NCBI RefSeq assembly: GCF_009296315.1
Contig: NZ_WHLY01000002.1
Coordinates: forward strand, 3,640,501-3,704,500
Direction of reading: 5' to 3'
DNA from: Salmonirosea aquatica
GTDB taxonomy: Bacteria; Bacteroidota; Bacteroidia; Cytophagales; Spirosomataceae
DNA length: 64,000 nt
This document shows, one piece after another, positions 45,778 through 54,508 of this stretch (the stretch's first letter is position 1; each line of letters starts with the position of its first letter). The notes beneath the pieces were generated by a model. It was not told where the DNA came from. It searched no databases and saw only the letters and a program-made list of their open reading frames with translations. The position numbers and the translations under genes were made by a program.

Positions 45778-47340
45778 ATGAGATATATCGAAATAATGGA
45801 TACAACCCTGCGCGACGGGGAGCAGACCAGCGGCGTGTCGTTTTCGGCCTCCGAAAAGCTAACCATTGCGCAGCTGTTATTGCAGGAAGTAAAAGTAGAC
45901 CGTCTGGAAGTAGCCTCCGCCCGAGTATCGGAGGGAGAATTTCAGGCGGTGAAAAAAATCACGGACTGGGCAGCGCAACACGGTTATCTGGATCGGATCG
46001 AAGTGCTGACGTTTGTAGATGGCGACACATCCATCAACTGGATGCTGAAAGGAGGTGCCAGGGTAATGAACCTACTTACTAAAGGCTCGCTCAATCACCT
46101 GAAATACCAGCTACGGAAAACTCCGGCGCAGCATTTCGAAGAAATCAGGCGGGTGGTCGAGCAGGCCGAAGCCGTAGGAATTGCGGTCAACGTATATTTG
46201 GAAGACTGGAGCAATGGCATGCGAAACTCCCCGGACTATGTTTTCGAAGCTCTGGATTTTCTGACTGCGCTTCCCATCCGTCGCATCATGCTGCCGGATA
46301 CGCTGGGGGTACTTACGCCAAGCGAATCATACACGTTCGTAAAATCCATCGTGGATCGTTACCCGGATCATCATTTTGACTTCCATGGGCACAATGACTA
46401 CGATCTCAGCATCGCCAATACGCTGGAAGCCGTCAAAGCAGGAGCGCACGGCTTGCACCTGACCGTGAACGGTATGGGCGAGCGGGCGGGCAATGCACCC
46501 CTCGCCAGCACCATTGCGGTGCTGAATGATTTCATGCCGGAAGTCAAAACGTCCGTAGTGGAGGAGTCCCTATATACCGTAAGTAAGATTGTCGAAACTT
46601 TCTCGGGCATCCGGATTCCGGCTAACAAACCCATTGTGGGCGAGAATGTGTTTACCCAAACGGCGGGTATTCATGCCGATGGTGATAAGAAAAACAACCT
46701 GTACTTCAGTAAGCTGATGCCCGAGCGCTTTGGCCGGCAGCGGCTCTATGCGCTGGGCAAAACCTCAGGGAAAGCCAACATCGAGAATAACCTGCGTGAA
46801 CTAGGCATCACACTGGGTGAAGAGGAACTGAAAAAAGTGACCCAACGCATCATTGAACTGGGTGACCGTAAGGAGGTCGTGACTCCGGAAGACCTACCCT
46901 ACATCATATCCGATGTGCTGGATAGTGATGCCATAGAGGAAAGAGTGACAGTTTTGAATTACGTGTTGACCCATTCCAAGAATCTCAAGCCTTCCGCTAC
47001 CCTGCAGGTACGTATTTGCGACAAGATTTTTGAAGAAAGTGCCCAGGGCGATGGTCAGTACGATGCCTTCATGAATGCGCTGAAGAAAATATACGATCAG
47101 CTGGATACTGAGCTTCCTGTGCTGACCGACTACGCGGTACGTATACCACCTGGCGGTAAAACGGATGCTTTGTGCGAAACCATCATTACCTGGAATATTG
47201 GTGGCAAGGATGTTAAAACCCGCGGACTCGATTCGGACCAAACGGTGTCGGCGATCAAGGCTACTCAGAAAATGCTGAACCTATTGGGAGAATCCCGGCT
47301 AATCAAAGCCTTGCCCAGCGAAGTCGAACTAACGGTCTGA
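45778..47340 (+). CDS. cimA: citramalate/2-isopropylmalate synthase homologue with regulatory domain
   Basis: A 520-residue DRE-TIM protein from the ATG at 45778. The catalytic barrel has [40 protein letters not shown] and GMGERAGNAPLAS. After a linker a C-terminal LeuA-type dimer/regulatory domain is present (about 380-515). Length and the single-His DFHGHND motif fit the (R)-citramalate synthase group better than LeuA. It would then make citramalate from pyruvate and acetyl-CoA, for 2-oxobutyrate through LeuCD and LeuB. The symbol is provisional; 2-isopropylmalate synthase is the alternative. Confidence 0.78.
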   Translation: MRYIEIMDTTLRDGEQTSGVSFSASEKLTIAQLLLQEVKVDRLEVASARVSEGEFQAVKKITDWAAQHGYLDRIEVLTFVDGDTSINWMLKGGARVMNLLTKGSLNHLKYQLRKTPAQHFEEIRRVVEQAEAVGIAVNVYLEDWSNGMRNSPDYVFEALDFLTALPIRRIMLPDTLGVLTPSESYTFVKSIVDRYPDHHFDFHGHNDYDLSIANTLEAVKAGAHGLHLTVNGMGERAGNAPLASTIAVLNDFMPEVKTSVVEESLYTVSKIVETFSGIRIPANKPIVGENVFTQTAGIHADGDKKNNLYFSKLMPERFGRQRLYALGKTSGKANIENNLRELGITLGEEELKKVTQRIIELGDRKEVVTPEDLPYIISDVLDSDAIEERVTVLNYVLTHSKNLKPSATLQVRICDKIFEESAQGDGQYDAFMNALKKIYDQLDTELPVLTDYAVRIPPGGKTDALCETIITWNIGGKDVKTRGLDSDQTVSAIKATQKMLNLLGESRLIKALPSEVELTV

Positions 47341-47434
47341 AAAGGTTGAAGCAACTATGAAAAAATACTATCCATTTTAACTAAAATCTAAAACCCCTGC
47401 GCCCGCTTAAAAAAATGGGGCGCGATTGAATTGT

Positions 47435-48505
47435 ATGAAAAAACATATCCTGGTAGTGCCTGGTGATGGCATCGGACAAGAAGTAACGGCAGTTGGTAAG
47501 AAAGTACTGGAGCGGATTGCGGAGAAGTTCAACCACGAGTTCACTTACGACGAAGCTCTGATTGGGCACGTGGCTATTGAAGCTACGGGGAATCCACTGC
47601 CCGACGAAACCCTCGAAAAAATGCGGGCATCTGATGCGGTACTTTTTGGAGCCGTGGGCCATCCCAAATATGACAATGATCCCAGCGCGAAGGTACGTCC
47701 CGAGCAGGGTTTACTGAAAATGCGGAAAGAGTTGGGTTTGTATGCTAACCTGCGCCCAATCAAGTTATTTGACGAACTGCTGTCAGCCTCTTCCATCAAG
47801 CCCGAAATTCTGAAAGGATCGGATATTCTGTTTTTTCGCGAACTCACCGGCGATATTTACTTTGGTGAAAAAGGCCGTAAAGACGATGGCAAAACCGCTT
47901 ATGACATAGCGCAATATAGCGTGTATGAAGTTGAGCGCATTGCTCGTAAAGCCTTTGATGCCGCTATGACGCGCGGCAAGAAACTGATGTCGGTAGACAA
48001 AGCCAACGTACTTGAAACCAGTCGCCTATGGCGCGAGGTAGTGCAGCGGGTAGCTCATGAGTACCCCGAGGTGCAGGTTGAGCACCAGTTTGTGGATTCG
48101 GCCGCTATGCTGCTGATCAAAGACCCGCGTCGGTTCGATGTAGTGGTTACGGCCAACCTGTTTGGGGATATCCTGACCGACGAGGCCAGCCAGATCGCGG
48201 GTTCCATGGGGATGCTGGCATCCGCATCCATTGGCGACGGTACCGGTGTATACGAGCCCATCCATGGTTCGGCCCACGACATCACGGGCAAAGGTGTAGC
48301 CAATCCGATGGCTTCCGTACTCTCGGCGGCATTATTGCTTGATATTTCTTTCGGATTAAAAGAAGAAGCGGAAGCGGTAATCAACGCGGTAGATCAGGTA
48401 CTCAAATCCGGGATAAGAACCCGTGATATTGCCGATGCTAGCACGCCTTCCGATATGATTCGGGGTACCGAGGCAACGGGAGAAGCTTTGTTGAAATACC
48501 TTTGA
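47435..48505 (+). CDS. leuB: 3-isopropylmalate dehydrogenase
   Basis: A 356-residue NAD-dependent decarboxylating dehydrogenase. Motifs are VPGDGIGQEVTAVGKK, the substrate Arg region NLRPIKLF, SVDKANVLETSRLWR, and the NAD/metal region LFGDILTDEASQIAGSMGMLASASIGDGTGVYEPIHGSAHDI. The ATG at 47435 is preferred over a TTG three codons earlier. The leuA attenuator follows it. Confidence 0.96.
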   Translation: MKKHILVVPGDGIGQEVTAVGKKVLERIAEKFNHEFTYDEALIGHVAIEATGNPLPDETLEKMRASDAVLFGAVGHPKYDNDPSAKVRPEQGLLKMRKELGLYANLRPIKLFDELLSASSIKPEILKGSDILFFRELTGDIYFGEKGRKDDGKTAYDIAQYSVYEVERIARKAFDAAMTRGKKLMSVDKANVLETSRLWREVVQRVAHEYPEVQVEHQFVDSAAMLLIKDPRRFDVVVTANLFGDILTDEASQIAGSMGMLASASIGDGTGVYEPIHGSAHDITGKGVANPMASVLSAALLLDISFGLKEEAEAVINAVDQVLKSGIRTRDIADASTPSDMIRGTEATGEALLKYL

Positions 48506-48584
48506 TACCAGTAAGGTTATATACTGAGCTGCACCATTTTCAGAAGTTTTGGAAAATAAGATTTGTAGAATTGAAATCTTCCTT

Positions 48585-48592
48585 TTACTTTG
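48585..48592 (+). promoter_or_regulatory. candidate leuA leader promoter
   Basis: TTACTTTG, one base from the TAnnTTTG consensus, lies about 45 bp before the leader peptide ATG. This distance suits a short untranslated 5' end. A clear -33 element was not found. Confidence 0.45.
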
Positions 48593-48637
48593 CAGAAGAA
48601 AATCGCAGTTGGCGAAATTTCGCACTACCTAAGAAAA

Positions 48638-48691
48638 ATGCAAAACGCAATATTAAACCAGCAAAGCCTAAACCTGCTAATTGCTTCGTAG
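48638..48691 (+). CDS. leu leader peptide
   Basis: A 17-codon frame encoding MQNAILNQQSLNLLIAS, stop TAG. Four Leu and two Ile are concentrated as LNLLI just before the stop (codons CTA AAC CTG CTA ATT). It lies between a promoter-like element and a terminator in front of leuA, the same plan as the ilv leader 14 kb upstream. It is inferred to sense charged leucyl-tRNA. Confidence 0.83.
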   Translation: MQNAILNQQSLNLLIAS

Positions 48692-48696
48692 CTAGC

Positions 48697-48754
48697 GAGA
48701 AAGGTATGGTTTTTAAAACGCACGGACCCTTTCTCAAACCGAGAAAGGGTTTTT
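48697..48754 (+). promoter_or_regulatory. leu transcription attenuator (antiterminator and terminator)
   Basis: GAGAAAGG occurs twice (48697-48704 and 48741-48748), and both copies can pair with CCTTTCTC (48728-48735). The distal pairing, extended to ACCCTTTCTC / GAGAAAGGGT (10 pairs, 5-nt loop) and followed by five T, is a terminator. The proximal pairing (8 bp) is the antiterminator. The first copy starts 6 bp after the leader stop, where a ribosome finishing the leader would cover it. leuA starts 62 bp beyond. Confidence 0.87.
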
Positions 48755-48816
48755 CGTTATAATTTCGTGAAAAGTAGTAATTTCGTAATTCAACCATTTA
48801 TTAAACTTCCCCTATA

Positions 48817-49971
48817 ATGAGTCAGCGAGTCTACATCTTTGACACTACTCTGCGCGACGGCGAACAAGTACCCGGCTGCCAATTGACTACCGAAGAAAAA
48901 ATCGTGGTGGCGAAGCAGCTGGAACTACTGGGCGTAGATGTGATCGAAGCTGGATTTCCCGTATCAAGCCCGGGCGATTTCCGTTCGGTAGTCGAGATTT
49001 CCAAAGCCGTACAAGCGCCCACGATCTGCGCTCTGTCCCGTGCGGTTCAGGGCGATATCGATGCCGCGGCTGATGCGCTGAAATATGCCAAACGGGGTCG
49101 GATTCATACCGGAATCGGATCGTCTGACATCCACATTCAGCACAAATTCAATACGACCCGCGAAAAAATCATTGAGCGGGCCATCGACGCTACCAAGTAT
49201 GCCCGCAAGCGCGTGGAAGATGTGGAATTCTATTGTGAAGACGCCGGCCGGGCCGACCTGGTATTTCTGGCGCAGCTCGTGGAGGCCGTGATTGGGGCAG
49301 GAGCTACAGTCGTGAATATACCGGATACGACGGGCTATTGTCTGCCCGAAGAGTATGGGGGGAAGATTCGCTATATTTTTGAAAACGTAAAGAACGTACA
49401 TAAGGCGACGATTTCGATCCACTGTCACAACGACCTGGGCCTGGCTACGGCCAATTCGCTCTCCGGTATCCGCGAAGGAGCCCGGCAGGTAGAGGTAACG
49501 ATGAACGGCATCGGTGAGCGGGCGGGCAATACCTCGCTGGAAGAAGTGGTCATGGCCCTACAGGTACATAAGGAACTGGGGCTGGAGACAGGCATCGACT
49601 CCACGAAAATTTACCCCACGAGCCAGCTCGTGTCCAAAATGATGCGGATGCCGGTGCAGGCCAATAAAGCCATTGTGGGTCGCAATGCCTTTGCTCACTC
49701 TTCAGGAATTCATCAGGACGGTTTTCTGAAGCATTCGCTCAACTACGAGATTATGAATCCGCAGGATGTAGGCGTGGATAAGTCGGACATCGTGCTTACG
49801 GCCCGCAGTGGTCGTCATGCGCTGAAGCACCGCCTTGAATTATTGGGTTTCGTCTTCGAACAGGAAACGCTGAACGACCTGTATGCCCGTTTTCTGGAAG
49901 TAGCCGATGTCAAAAAAGAAGTAAATGACAAAGACCTGGTTGATCTGGCCAAAGCCACAGTGGCTGCCTGA
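48817..49971 (+). CDS. leuA: 2-isopropylmalate synthase, short form
   Basis: A 384-residue DRE-TIM enzyme condensing acetyl-CoA with 2-oxoisovalerate, the first step to leucine. Motifs are [15 protein letters not shown], the metal motif [16 protein letters not shown] and [19 protein letters not shown], with [13 protein letters not shown]. It stops right after the catalytic accessory helices, so the C-terminal leucine-binding domain of full-length LeuA (about 510 residues) is absent. Control by leucine would then rest on the attenuator in front of it (inference). Confidence 0.94.
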   Translation: MSQRVYIFDTTLRDGEQVPGCQLTTEEKIVVAKQLELLGVDVIEAGFPVSSPGDFRSVVEISKAVQAPTICALSRAVQGDIDAAADALKYAKRGRIHTGIGSSDIHIQHKFNTTREKIIERAIDATKYARKRVEDVEFYCEDAGRADLVFLAQLVEAVIGAGATVVNIPDTTGYCLPEEYGGKIRYIFENVKNVHKATISIHCHNDLGLATANSLSGIREGARQVEVTMNGIGERAGNTSLEEVVMALQVHKELGLETGIDSTKIYPTSQLVSKMMRMPVQANKAIVGRNAFAHSSGIHQDGFLKHSLNYEIMNPQDVGVDKSDIVLTARSGRHALKHRLELLGFVFEQETLNDLYARFLEVADVKKEVNDKDLVDLAKATVAA

Positions 49972-50063
49972 GTCAAACATTTTGGTGGCACAGGAAGTAT
50001 TCTAAAAAAGCAGCTGGCTTGCGGCTAACAGCTTTTTACTACAACTCCTTATCGACAAAAAAG

Positions 50064-50537
50064 ATGGCACAACCAAACCTTACTCTGATCGGAGCTTTGC
50101 GCCGCACGGCTGCCAAGCTTCAGAAAGGCGCACCCTATCAGTGGGGCCATATGGGAAGCTGCAACTGTGGCAATCTGGCGCAGGAACTCACGACGCTCAG
50201 CAAAGCCGAGATTCACCAAAATGCTTTGGCGGTAGGACGTGGCGACTGGCACGAGCAGTTGAACGATTATTGTCCCACGAGCGGACTACCCATGGATTTG
50301 CTAATCGCCGATATGCTCAACTCCGGGCTGGAAACCGCCGATCTACAGCATTTGGAAAGGTTGACCGATCGCCGGATATTGGAACGCCTCCCAAAAGAGA
50401 AGAGGTACCTGCGGCATAATTTTCGGGACGATGTAGTACTGTATATTAATACCTGGGCGGATTTGCTGGAAGAGCAGCTTTTGGCAAAAATTAAGCTACC
50501 TACCTTGGAAGAAATGAAAATGGAAGCTTTTGTGTAA
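50064..50537 (+). CDS. conserved hypothetical protein with CNC motif
   Basis: A 157-residue soluble protein from the ATG at 50064 (MAQPNLTLIGALRRTAAKLQ). Near residue 32 it has GHMGSCNCGNLAQELTTLS and later DYCPTSGLPMDLLI, three Cys that could bind a metal. The rest is mostly helical and charged, ending LPTLEEMKMEAFV. I do not recognise the family. It follows leuA by 92 bp and is the last gene before a bidirectional terminator, so it may be cotranscribed with leuA. Confidence 0.8.
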   Translation: MAQPNLTLIGALRRTAAKLQKGAPYQWGHMGSCNCGNLAQELTTLSKAEIHQNALAVGRGDWHEQLNDYCPTSGLPMDLLIADMLNSGLETADLQHLERLTDRRILERLPKEKRYLRHNFRDDVVLYINTWADLLEEQLLAKIKLPTLEEMKMEAFV

Positions 50538-50566
50538 AGTGCAGTGGCGCAAATTTTTGAAGCCTT

Positions 50567-50606
50567 AAAAAGGTACCCCGATTTGTTAGAGTTGGGGTAC
50601 CTTTTT
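50567..50606. terminator. bidirectional terminator
   Basis: Perfect 13-bp arms AAAAAGGTACCCC / GGGGTACCTTTTT with a 14-nt loop, between converging genes. A tract on one side and T tract on the other fit use from both strands. Confidence 0.9.
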
Positions 50607-50637
50607 GTTGAGAGGGAGAATAAAACCTTCATCATTC

Positions 50638-52014
50638 CTAAAATCCCTCGTCTTTGATCTCCTTCTCTGTAATCGCTCCGTACTTCTTCACCTGATCGCG
50701 GATTTCGTCGGCCTTGCCGACCAGCACGAATTGAAGTTTGTCTTTTGGAAAGTACTTCGCGATGATGTCGTTGGCCTGCGCCACCGTCAGACCGTCCACT
50801 TTACTCTGGAAAGTGTTGATGTAGTTTTCGTCGAAGCCGTACGTAAACATATCCGTCAGCAAGCCCGCCAACGCGCCCGCCGATTCGTAGTTGGGCGGAA
50901 AGTCGCCCTTCACGTAAGCCTTGGCCGAGGCCAGAATCTCCTCATTCAGGCCCGTGCGGTGTAAGCTATCAAGTACCTGCAAAGCCATGTCGATGGCGGG
51001 GACGGTGGTGGAGTTTTTGGTGAAAGTACTGATGTAGAAAGTACCCCCCTGCTTGTAGCGGCCAAAGCGACTGCCCGCGCCGTAGGTGAGGCCCGAGTTG
51101 ACGCGCAGCGCGTCGTTGAGCCAGGAGGTAAAGCGTCCACCCAAAATCGTGTTGACTACCATAATCGGCACGTAGTCGGGATTATCGTAGGCCACGCCTT
51201 TGCCGCCGATCAGAAAGGTAGTTTCGCGGGCGTCGCCCTTGTTGACGAGCAGCACGCGGCTTTTATCAAAAGTCAGGTCAGGTACCACGCGCTTGATCAT
51301 TCTGCCTTCGGCGGTTTTCCAATCGCCCAAAAGCGACGTGATCCGTTTTTTCATGTCGGCAGTCTTGAAATCACCCACGATGGCAATGGCCGCATGGTCG
51401 GTGGTATAGTAGGTTTTGTAAAAATTCTTAACGTCGTCCACTCCAATTTTAGCAAGAGTTGCGGGGGTACCGTCCGTTGGATTGGCGTAAGGATGCTGGT
51501 CGAAAACCAGCTTGTTGAAATAATTCCCAATCACCGCGCGGGGGCTTTCCTTCTGCTGGGTGAGTTGCAACAGGGCGCGTTGCTTGTGTTTCTCGAACTC
51601 AGTGGCATCGAAGGTAGGATTCATCAATACTCCCTGTAAAACATCGAACATTTTGTCGGCATCCTTCACCGCGAACGACATATTGACCTGCGCGCTTTCC
51701 TTGCCCGCGCCGCTGTTGAGGCGCGCGCCCACGTAGTCGGTGGCTTCTTCGATTTCTTCTTTGGTGTATTTTTTGGTGCCAAAAAGCAGGGCGTCGGCGG
51801 TCATGCTCGCCAAACCGTAGCGGTCGTTATCCTGTATCGAACCCGCGTCGAATACCGCCGACACATAAGTCAGGGGTACTTCGTGCTGTTCCATCAGATA
51901 GACGGTCAGGCCATTTTTAAGCTTGAATTTCTCGTAAGGCGGTACTTTAAAATTGTTCTGAGCCCGGGCCGTAAAGACAACCAGGATCAGGAAGGCAATC
52001 AGTATATTTTTCAT
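50638..52014 (-). CDS. M16-family peptidase-like subunit without zinc motif
   Basis: A 458-residue exported protein (signal peptide MKNILIAFLILVVFTARAQ) with two M16 domains. At the place of the HxxEH zinc site it reads DRYGLASMTADALLFGTKKY, so the metal ligands are missing. The second half keeps the LxxLLTDMFTYGF and WKTAEGRM-type features. M16B enzymes often act as heterodimers of a catalytic and a non-catalytic subunit; the gene upstream provides the catalytic one. It lies 72 bp after it on the same strand. Confidence 0.9.
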   Translation of the reverse strand: MKNILIAFLILVVFTARAQNNFKVPPYEKFKLKNGLTVYLMEQHEVPLTYVSAVFDAGSIQDNDRYGLASMTADALLFGTKKYTKEEIEEATDYVGARLNSGAGKESAQVNMSFAVKDADKMFDVLQGVLMNPTFDATEFEKHKQRALLQLTQQKESPRAVIGNYFNKLVFDQHPYANPTDGTPATLAKIGVDDVKNFYKTYYTTDHAAIAIVGDFKTADMKKRITSLLGDWKTAEGRMIKRVVPDLTFDKSRVLLVNKGDARETTFLIGGKGVAYDNPDYVPIMVVNTILGGRFTSWLNDALRVNSGLTYGAGSRFGRYKQGGTFYISTFTKNSTTVPAIDMALQVLDSLHRTGLNEEILASAKAYVKGDFPPNYESAGALAGLLTDMFTYGFDENYINTFQSKVDGLTVAQANDIIAKYFPKDKLQFVLVGKADEIRDQVKKYGAITEKEIKDEGF

Positions 52015-52086
52015 GGGGTAGTTGACGACTGATTTTGATTCAAATAATGAGTGACAGAAAGTACCCTTGCTCGGGTATCCATTGTT

Positions 52087-53409
52087 TTATTGGCTTTTCT
52101 CTGGCAACAGGTACCCCACCGTCCGGTTTCTTTCGGTAAAGTACTTCGCGGCTACGCGCTTGATGTCGGCTGGGGTTACTTTTTCGTAGAGCTTGGGAGC
52201 GTCGTATAGTTTGCGGTAATCGCCAAAGAATACCTCGTAAGTACCCAGGCTGTTAGCCTTGCCGTTGATGGTTTCGATGGTACGGTAAAACTCCATCAAT
52301 TTCTGGTTTTTCACCTTCTGCAATTCCCGGTCGCTCACTTCATTCTGGATGAGGTCGTCGATCTGCGCCTCAATGGCTTTTTCCAACTCCTGCGCCGATA
52401 CGCCGTTGCCCGCCACGCCGTAGATATAAAACAGGTTCGGGTCGAAACCGTCGCCCATAAAACTGAACACCTGACTCGCCAGCGTGGTATCCATCACCAG
52501 TGCCTTCGTGAGCCGCGACGAATTGCCCGACGTAAGCAGATTGTTGAGCAGATCCAGTGCGTAGTAGTCTTCGTGGCTGGTTTCGGGCGTGTGGTAGGCC
52601 AGCAGAATATTGGGCGTCGTGATGTCCTTATAAGTCGTCACCCGACGTTCGCCATTTTGCTCCGGCTCCACCGTCCGCACCTTGGGCGGCAGGCCGCGCG
52701 CGGGAATGGGGGCCATATACTGGTCGGCCAGTTTTTTGACCTGCGCCAGCGTGATGTCGCCGACCACAACTACCGTAGCGTTGTTGGGGGAGTAATAGGT
52801 TTTGAAATAATTTTCCAGATCCTGCTGCGTCCAGCTTTTGATATCCGACTCGAAGCCGATCACCGGAAACATATAGGGGTGTTCCTGAAAAGCTACACCT
52901 TTGACCAATTCGCTAATGGTGCGGTAGTTGCTGTTTTCCAGACCCGTGCTGCGCTCCGAAAGTACCACGCCGCGCTCGCTTTGTACCATCGTAGAATCGA
53001 TGCTGAGGTCGGCGATGCGGTCGGCTTCCAGTTGGAACATCGTTTCGAGGGCATCCTTCTGAAACCAGTCGGTATAGACCGTCACGTTTTCGGTGGTGTA
53101 GGCGTTGTTGGAGCCTCCATTAGCCTCCATCACGCGGTCAAATTGCTTGGGACCGTATTTCTTGGCTCCGTTGAACATCATATGTTCAAAAAAATGGGAT
53201 AGGCCCGTGATACCGTGCACCTCGTTTCGCGCGCCTACTTTCCAGAAAAAATACATGTTCGCCGTAGGAATGGAATGGTCTTCCAGCACCAGGAACTTCA
53301 TACCATTGGGTAGGGTGAAGGTCTTGACGTCGTCGGGTGTGTTTTGGGCGAAGGCCGCGAAGCCGATCAGCCCTAGCATAAAGCCCGCTATTGTTTTTCG
53401 CATAGTCAT
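52087..53409 (-). CDS. M16-family zinc peptidase, catalytic subunit
   Basis: A 440-residue exported protein (signal peptide to about FAAFAQ). The inverted zinc motif HxxEH is present in GLSHFFEHMMFNGAKKYG, with the distal Glu expected in METMFQLEADRIADL-like ALETMFQLEADRIA. The M16 C-terminal domain includes YYSPNNATVVVVGDI. It probably degrades peptides in the periplasm as a heterodimer with the next gene product. Confidence 0.92.
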   Translation of the reverse strand: MTMRKTIAGFMLGLIGFAAFAQNTPDDVKTFTLPNGMKFLVLEDHSIPTANMYFFWKVGARNEVHGITGLSHFFEHMMFNGAKKYGPKQFDRVMEANGGSNNAYTTENVTVYTDWFQKDALETMFQLEADRIADLSIDSTMVQSERGVVLSERSTGLENSNYRTISELVKGVAFQEHPYMFPVIGFESDIKSWTQQDLENYFKTYYSPNNATVVVVGDITLAQVKKLADQYMAPIPARGLPPKVRTVEPEQNGERRVTTYKDITTPNILLAYHTPETSHEDYYALDLLNNLLTSGNSSRLTKALVMDTTLASQVFSFMGDGFDPNLFYIYGVAGNGVSAQELEKAIEAQIDDLIQNEVSDRELQKVKNQKLMEFYRTIETINGKANSLGTYEVFFGDYRKLYDAPKLYEKVTPADIKRVAAKYFTERNRTVGYLLPEKSQ

Positions 53410-53455
53410 TAGGGAGGGAAATTTGTTTCTACAAAAATACTGAACTTATAACTCA

Positions 53456-54214
53456 CTACCGAAGTTTCCGCAATCCTTCCCCAACGGCCTGCTGCAACGA
53501 GAAAGTATCCGTCAGCGGCGTCACCATCCGAAAGCCCATTTCCCGCATCTTGATGGCATTTTCCGGCGTACCGCAGTGAATAGCGGCCAGCAGATTGTTT
53601 TTAGCCGCTACGTTCAGAATATTATCCAGCATTCCCAACAGCACGGGATCGTCGAAATCCGCCATTTTTTCCAGGCCCATCGTCATGCAAAGGTCCCAGG
53701 TACCCACATACAACGCATCCAGCGTGGGCGTTTGGGCAATGTCAGCCAGATTTTTATAGCCATCTGCCGTTTCGATCATCGCCATCGTAAGTACTTCATC
53801 GTTGGCCTTGCCGAGGTACCCGGCTTCGTCACCCAAAGACGCCCGCAGCGGCCCGATGCTGCGGTAGCCCTGCGGCGGGTAGCGGCAAGCCTGCACGAAG
53901 GCTTCGGTTTCGGTGCGGGTATTGAGCATCGGACAGATGATGCCCTGCGCTCCGGCGTCGAGCATTCGCATGTGCTGGGCCGGATCGTTCCAGGCCACGC
54001 GTACCAGCGGCACGGTATCGGTAGTAGCAATGGCCTGCAGCATCGGCAGAATCGCGGTCAAGTCCGTGGCCAGGCCGTGCTGCGCATCAATAGTCAGCGA
54101 ATCGAAACCTGCGTGCGCCATGACTTCGGCGGTCCAGGAAGTGGGAATACAAAGCCAGCCATTGATTGTGGTGCGGCCTTGTTGCCAGCGGGTTAGGAGA
54201 GGGTTGGAGGGCAT
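53456..54214 (-). CDS. HpcH/HpaI-family aldolase
   Basis: A 252-residue TIM-barrel class II aldolase of the 4-hydroxy-2-oxoheptanedioate/2-keto-3-deoxyglucarate group. The catalytic His is in DSLTIDAQHGLAT, the Arg in VPLVRVAWNDP, the metal Glu in LTMAMIETADGYKN, and the metal Asp in YVGTWDLCMTMG. I start at the ATG at 54214 (MPSNPLLTRWQQG); a TTG 21 codons earlier would add residues without family support. The substrate is not decidable. It is divergent from the antitoxin gene. Confidence 0.9.
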   Translation of the reverse strand: MPSNPLLTRWQQGRTTINGWLCIPTSWTAEVMAHAGFDSLTIDAQHGLATDLTAILPMLQAIATTDTVPLVRVAWNDPAQHMRMLDAGAQGIICPMLNTRTETEAFVQACRYPPQGYRSIGPLRASLGDEAGYLGKANDEVLTMAMIETADGYKNLADIAQTPTLDALYVGTWDLCMTMGLEKMADFDDPVLLGMLDNILNVAAKNNLLAAIHCGTPENAIKMREMGFRMVTPLTDTFSLQQAVGEGLRKLR

Positions 54215-54289
54215 GTTTTGGAAGAAATTGGCGTTTGGATGAGCAGGTAAGGTTGCGTATTTTTGTTCAACATTCAAAATTACTGCATC

Positions 54290-54508
54290 ATGGCAACGCT
54301 GGTTTTAGAAGTACAGGACAAAAAGCTCAAATTTTTCAGAGATTTAATTCAGCATTTTTCATTCGTAACTATTCGGGAAACGGAATTAGACGAAGACACC
54401 GACGAGCAGGTGATCGAAAACATCCGGGCAGGCGTGAAGGAAATGCGGCTGGTGGAGCAAGGTAAGGTGAAAAGTCGGCCTGCTCGTGAGTTTTTGAAAG
54501 AACTATGA
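54290..54508 (+). CDS. antitoxin-like small protein of a RelE/ParE-type module
   Basis: A 72-residue protein (MATLVLEVQDKKLKFFRDL ...) with a short beta-like start and an acidic/basic helical tail ending RPAREFLKEL, the look of type II antitoxins paired with RelE/ParE toxins. Its TGA overlaps the next start as ATGA. The partner gene is broken, so this may be an orphan that can still bind its own operator or related toxins (inference). Confidence 0.75.
   Translation: MATLVLEVQDKKLKFFRDLIQHFSFVTIRETELDEDTDEQVIENIRAGVKEMRLVEQGKVKSRPAREFLKEL

Noticed and set aside
47341-47434. A third leader peptide before leuB (MKKYYPF)
   Set aside because: No branched-chain residues and no terminator or antiterminator pair follow it.
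48502-48762. An 86-codon plus-strand frame after leuB
   Set aside because: It has a non-conserved composition and runs across the leuA leader peptide and the attenuator stems, which explain this DNA better.
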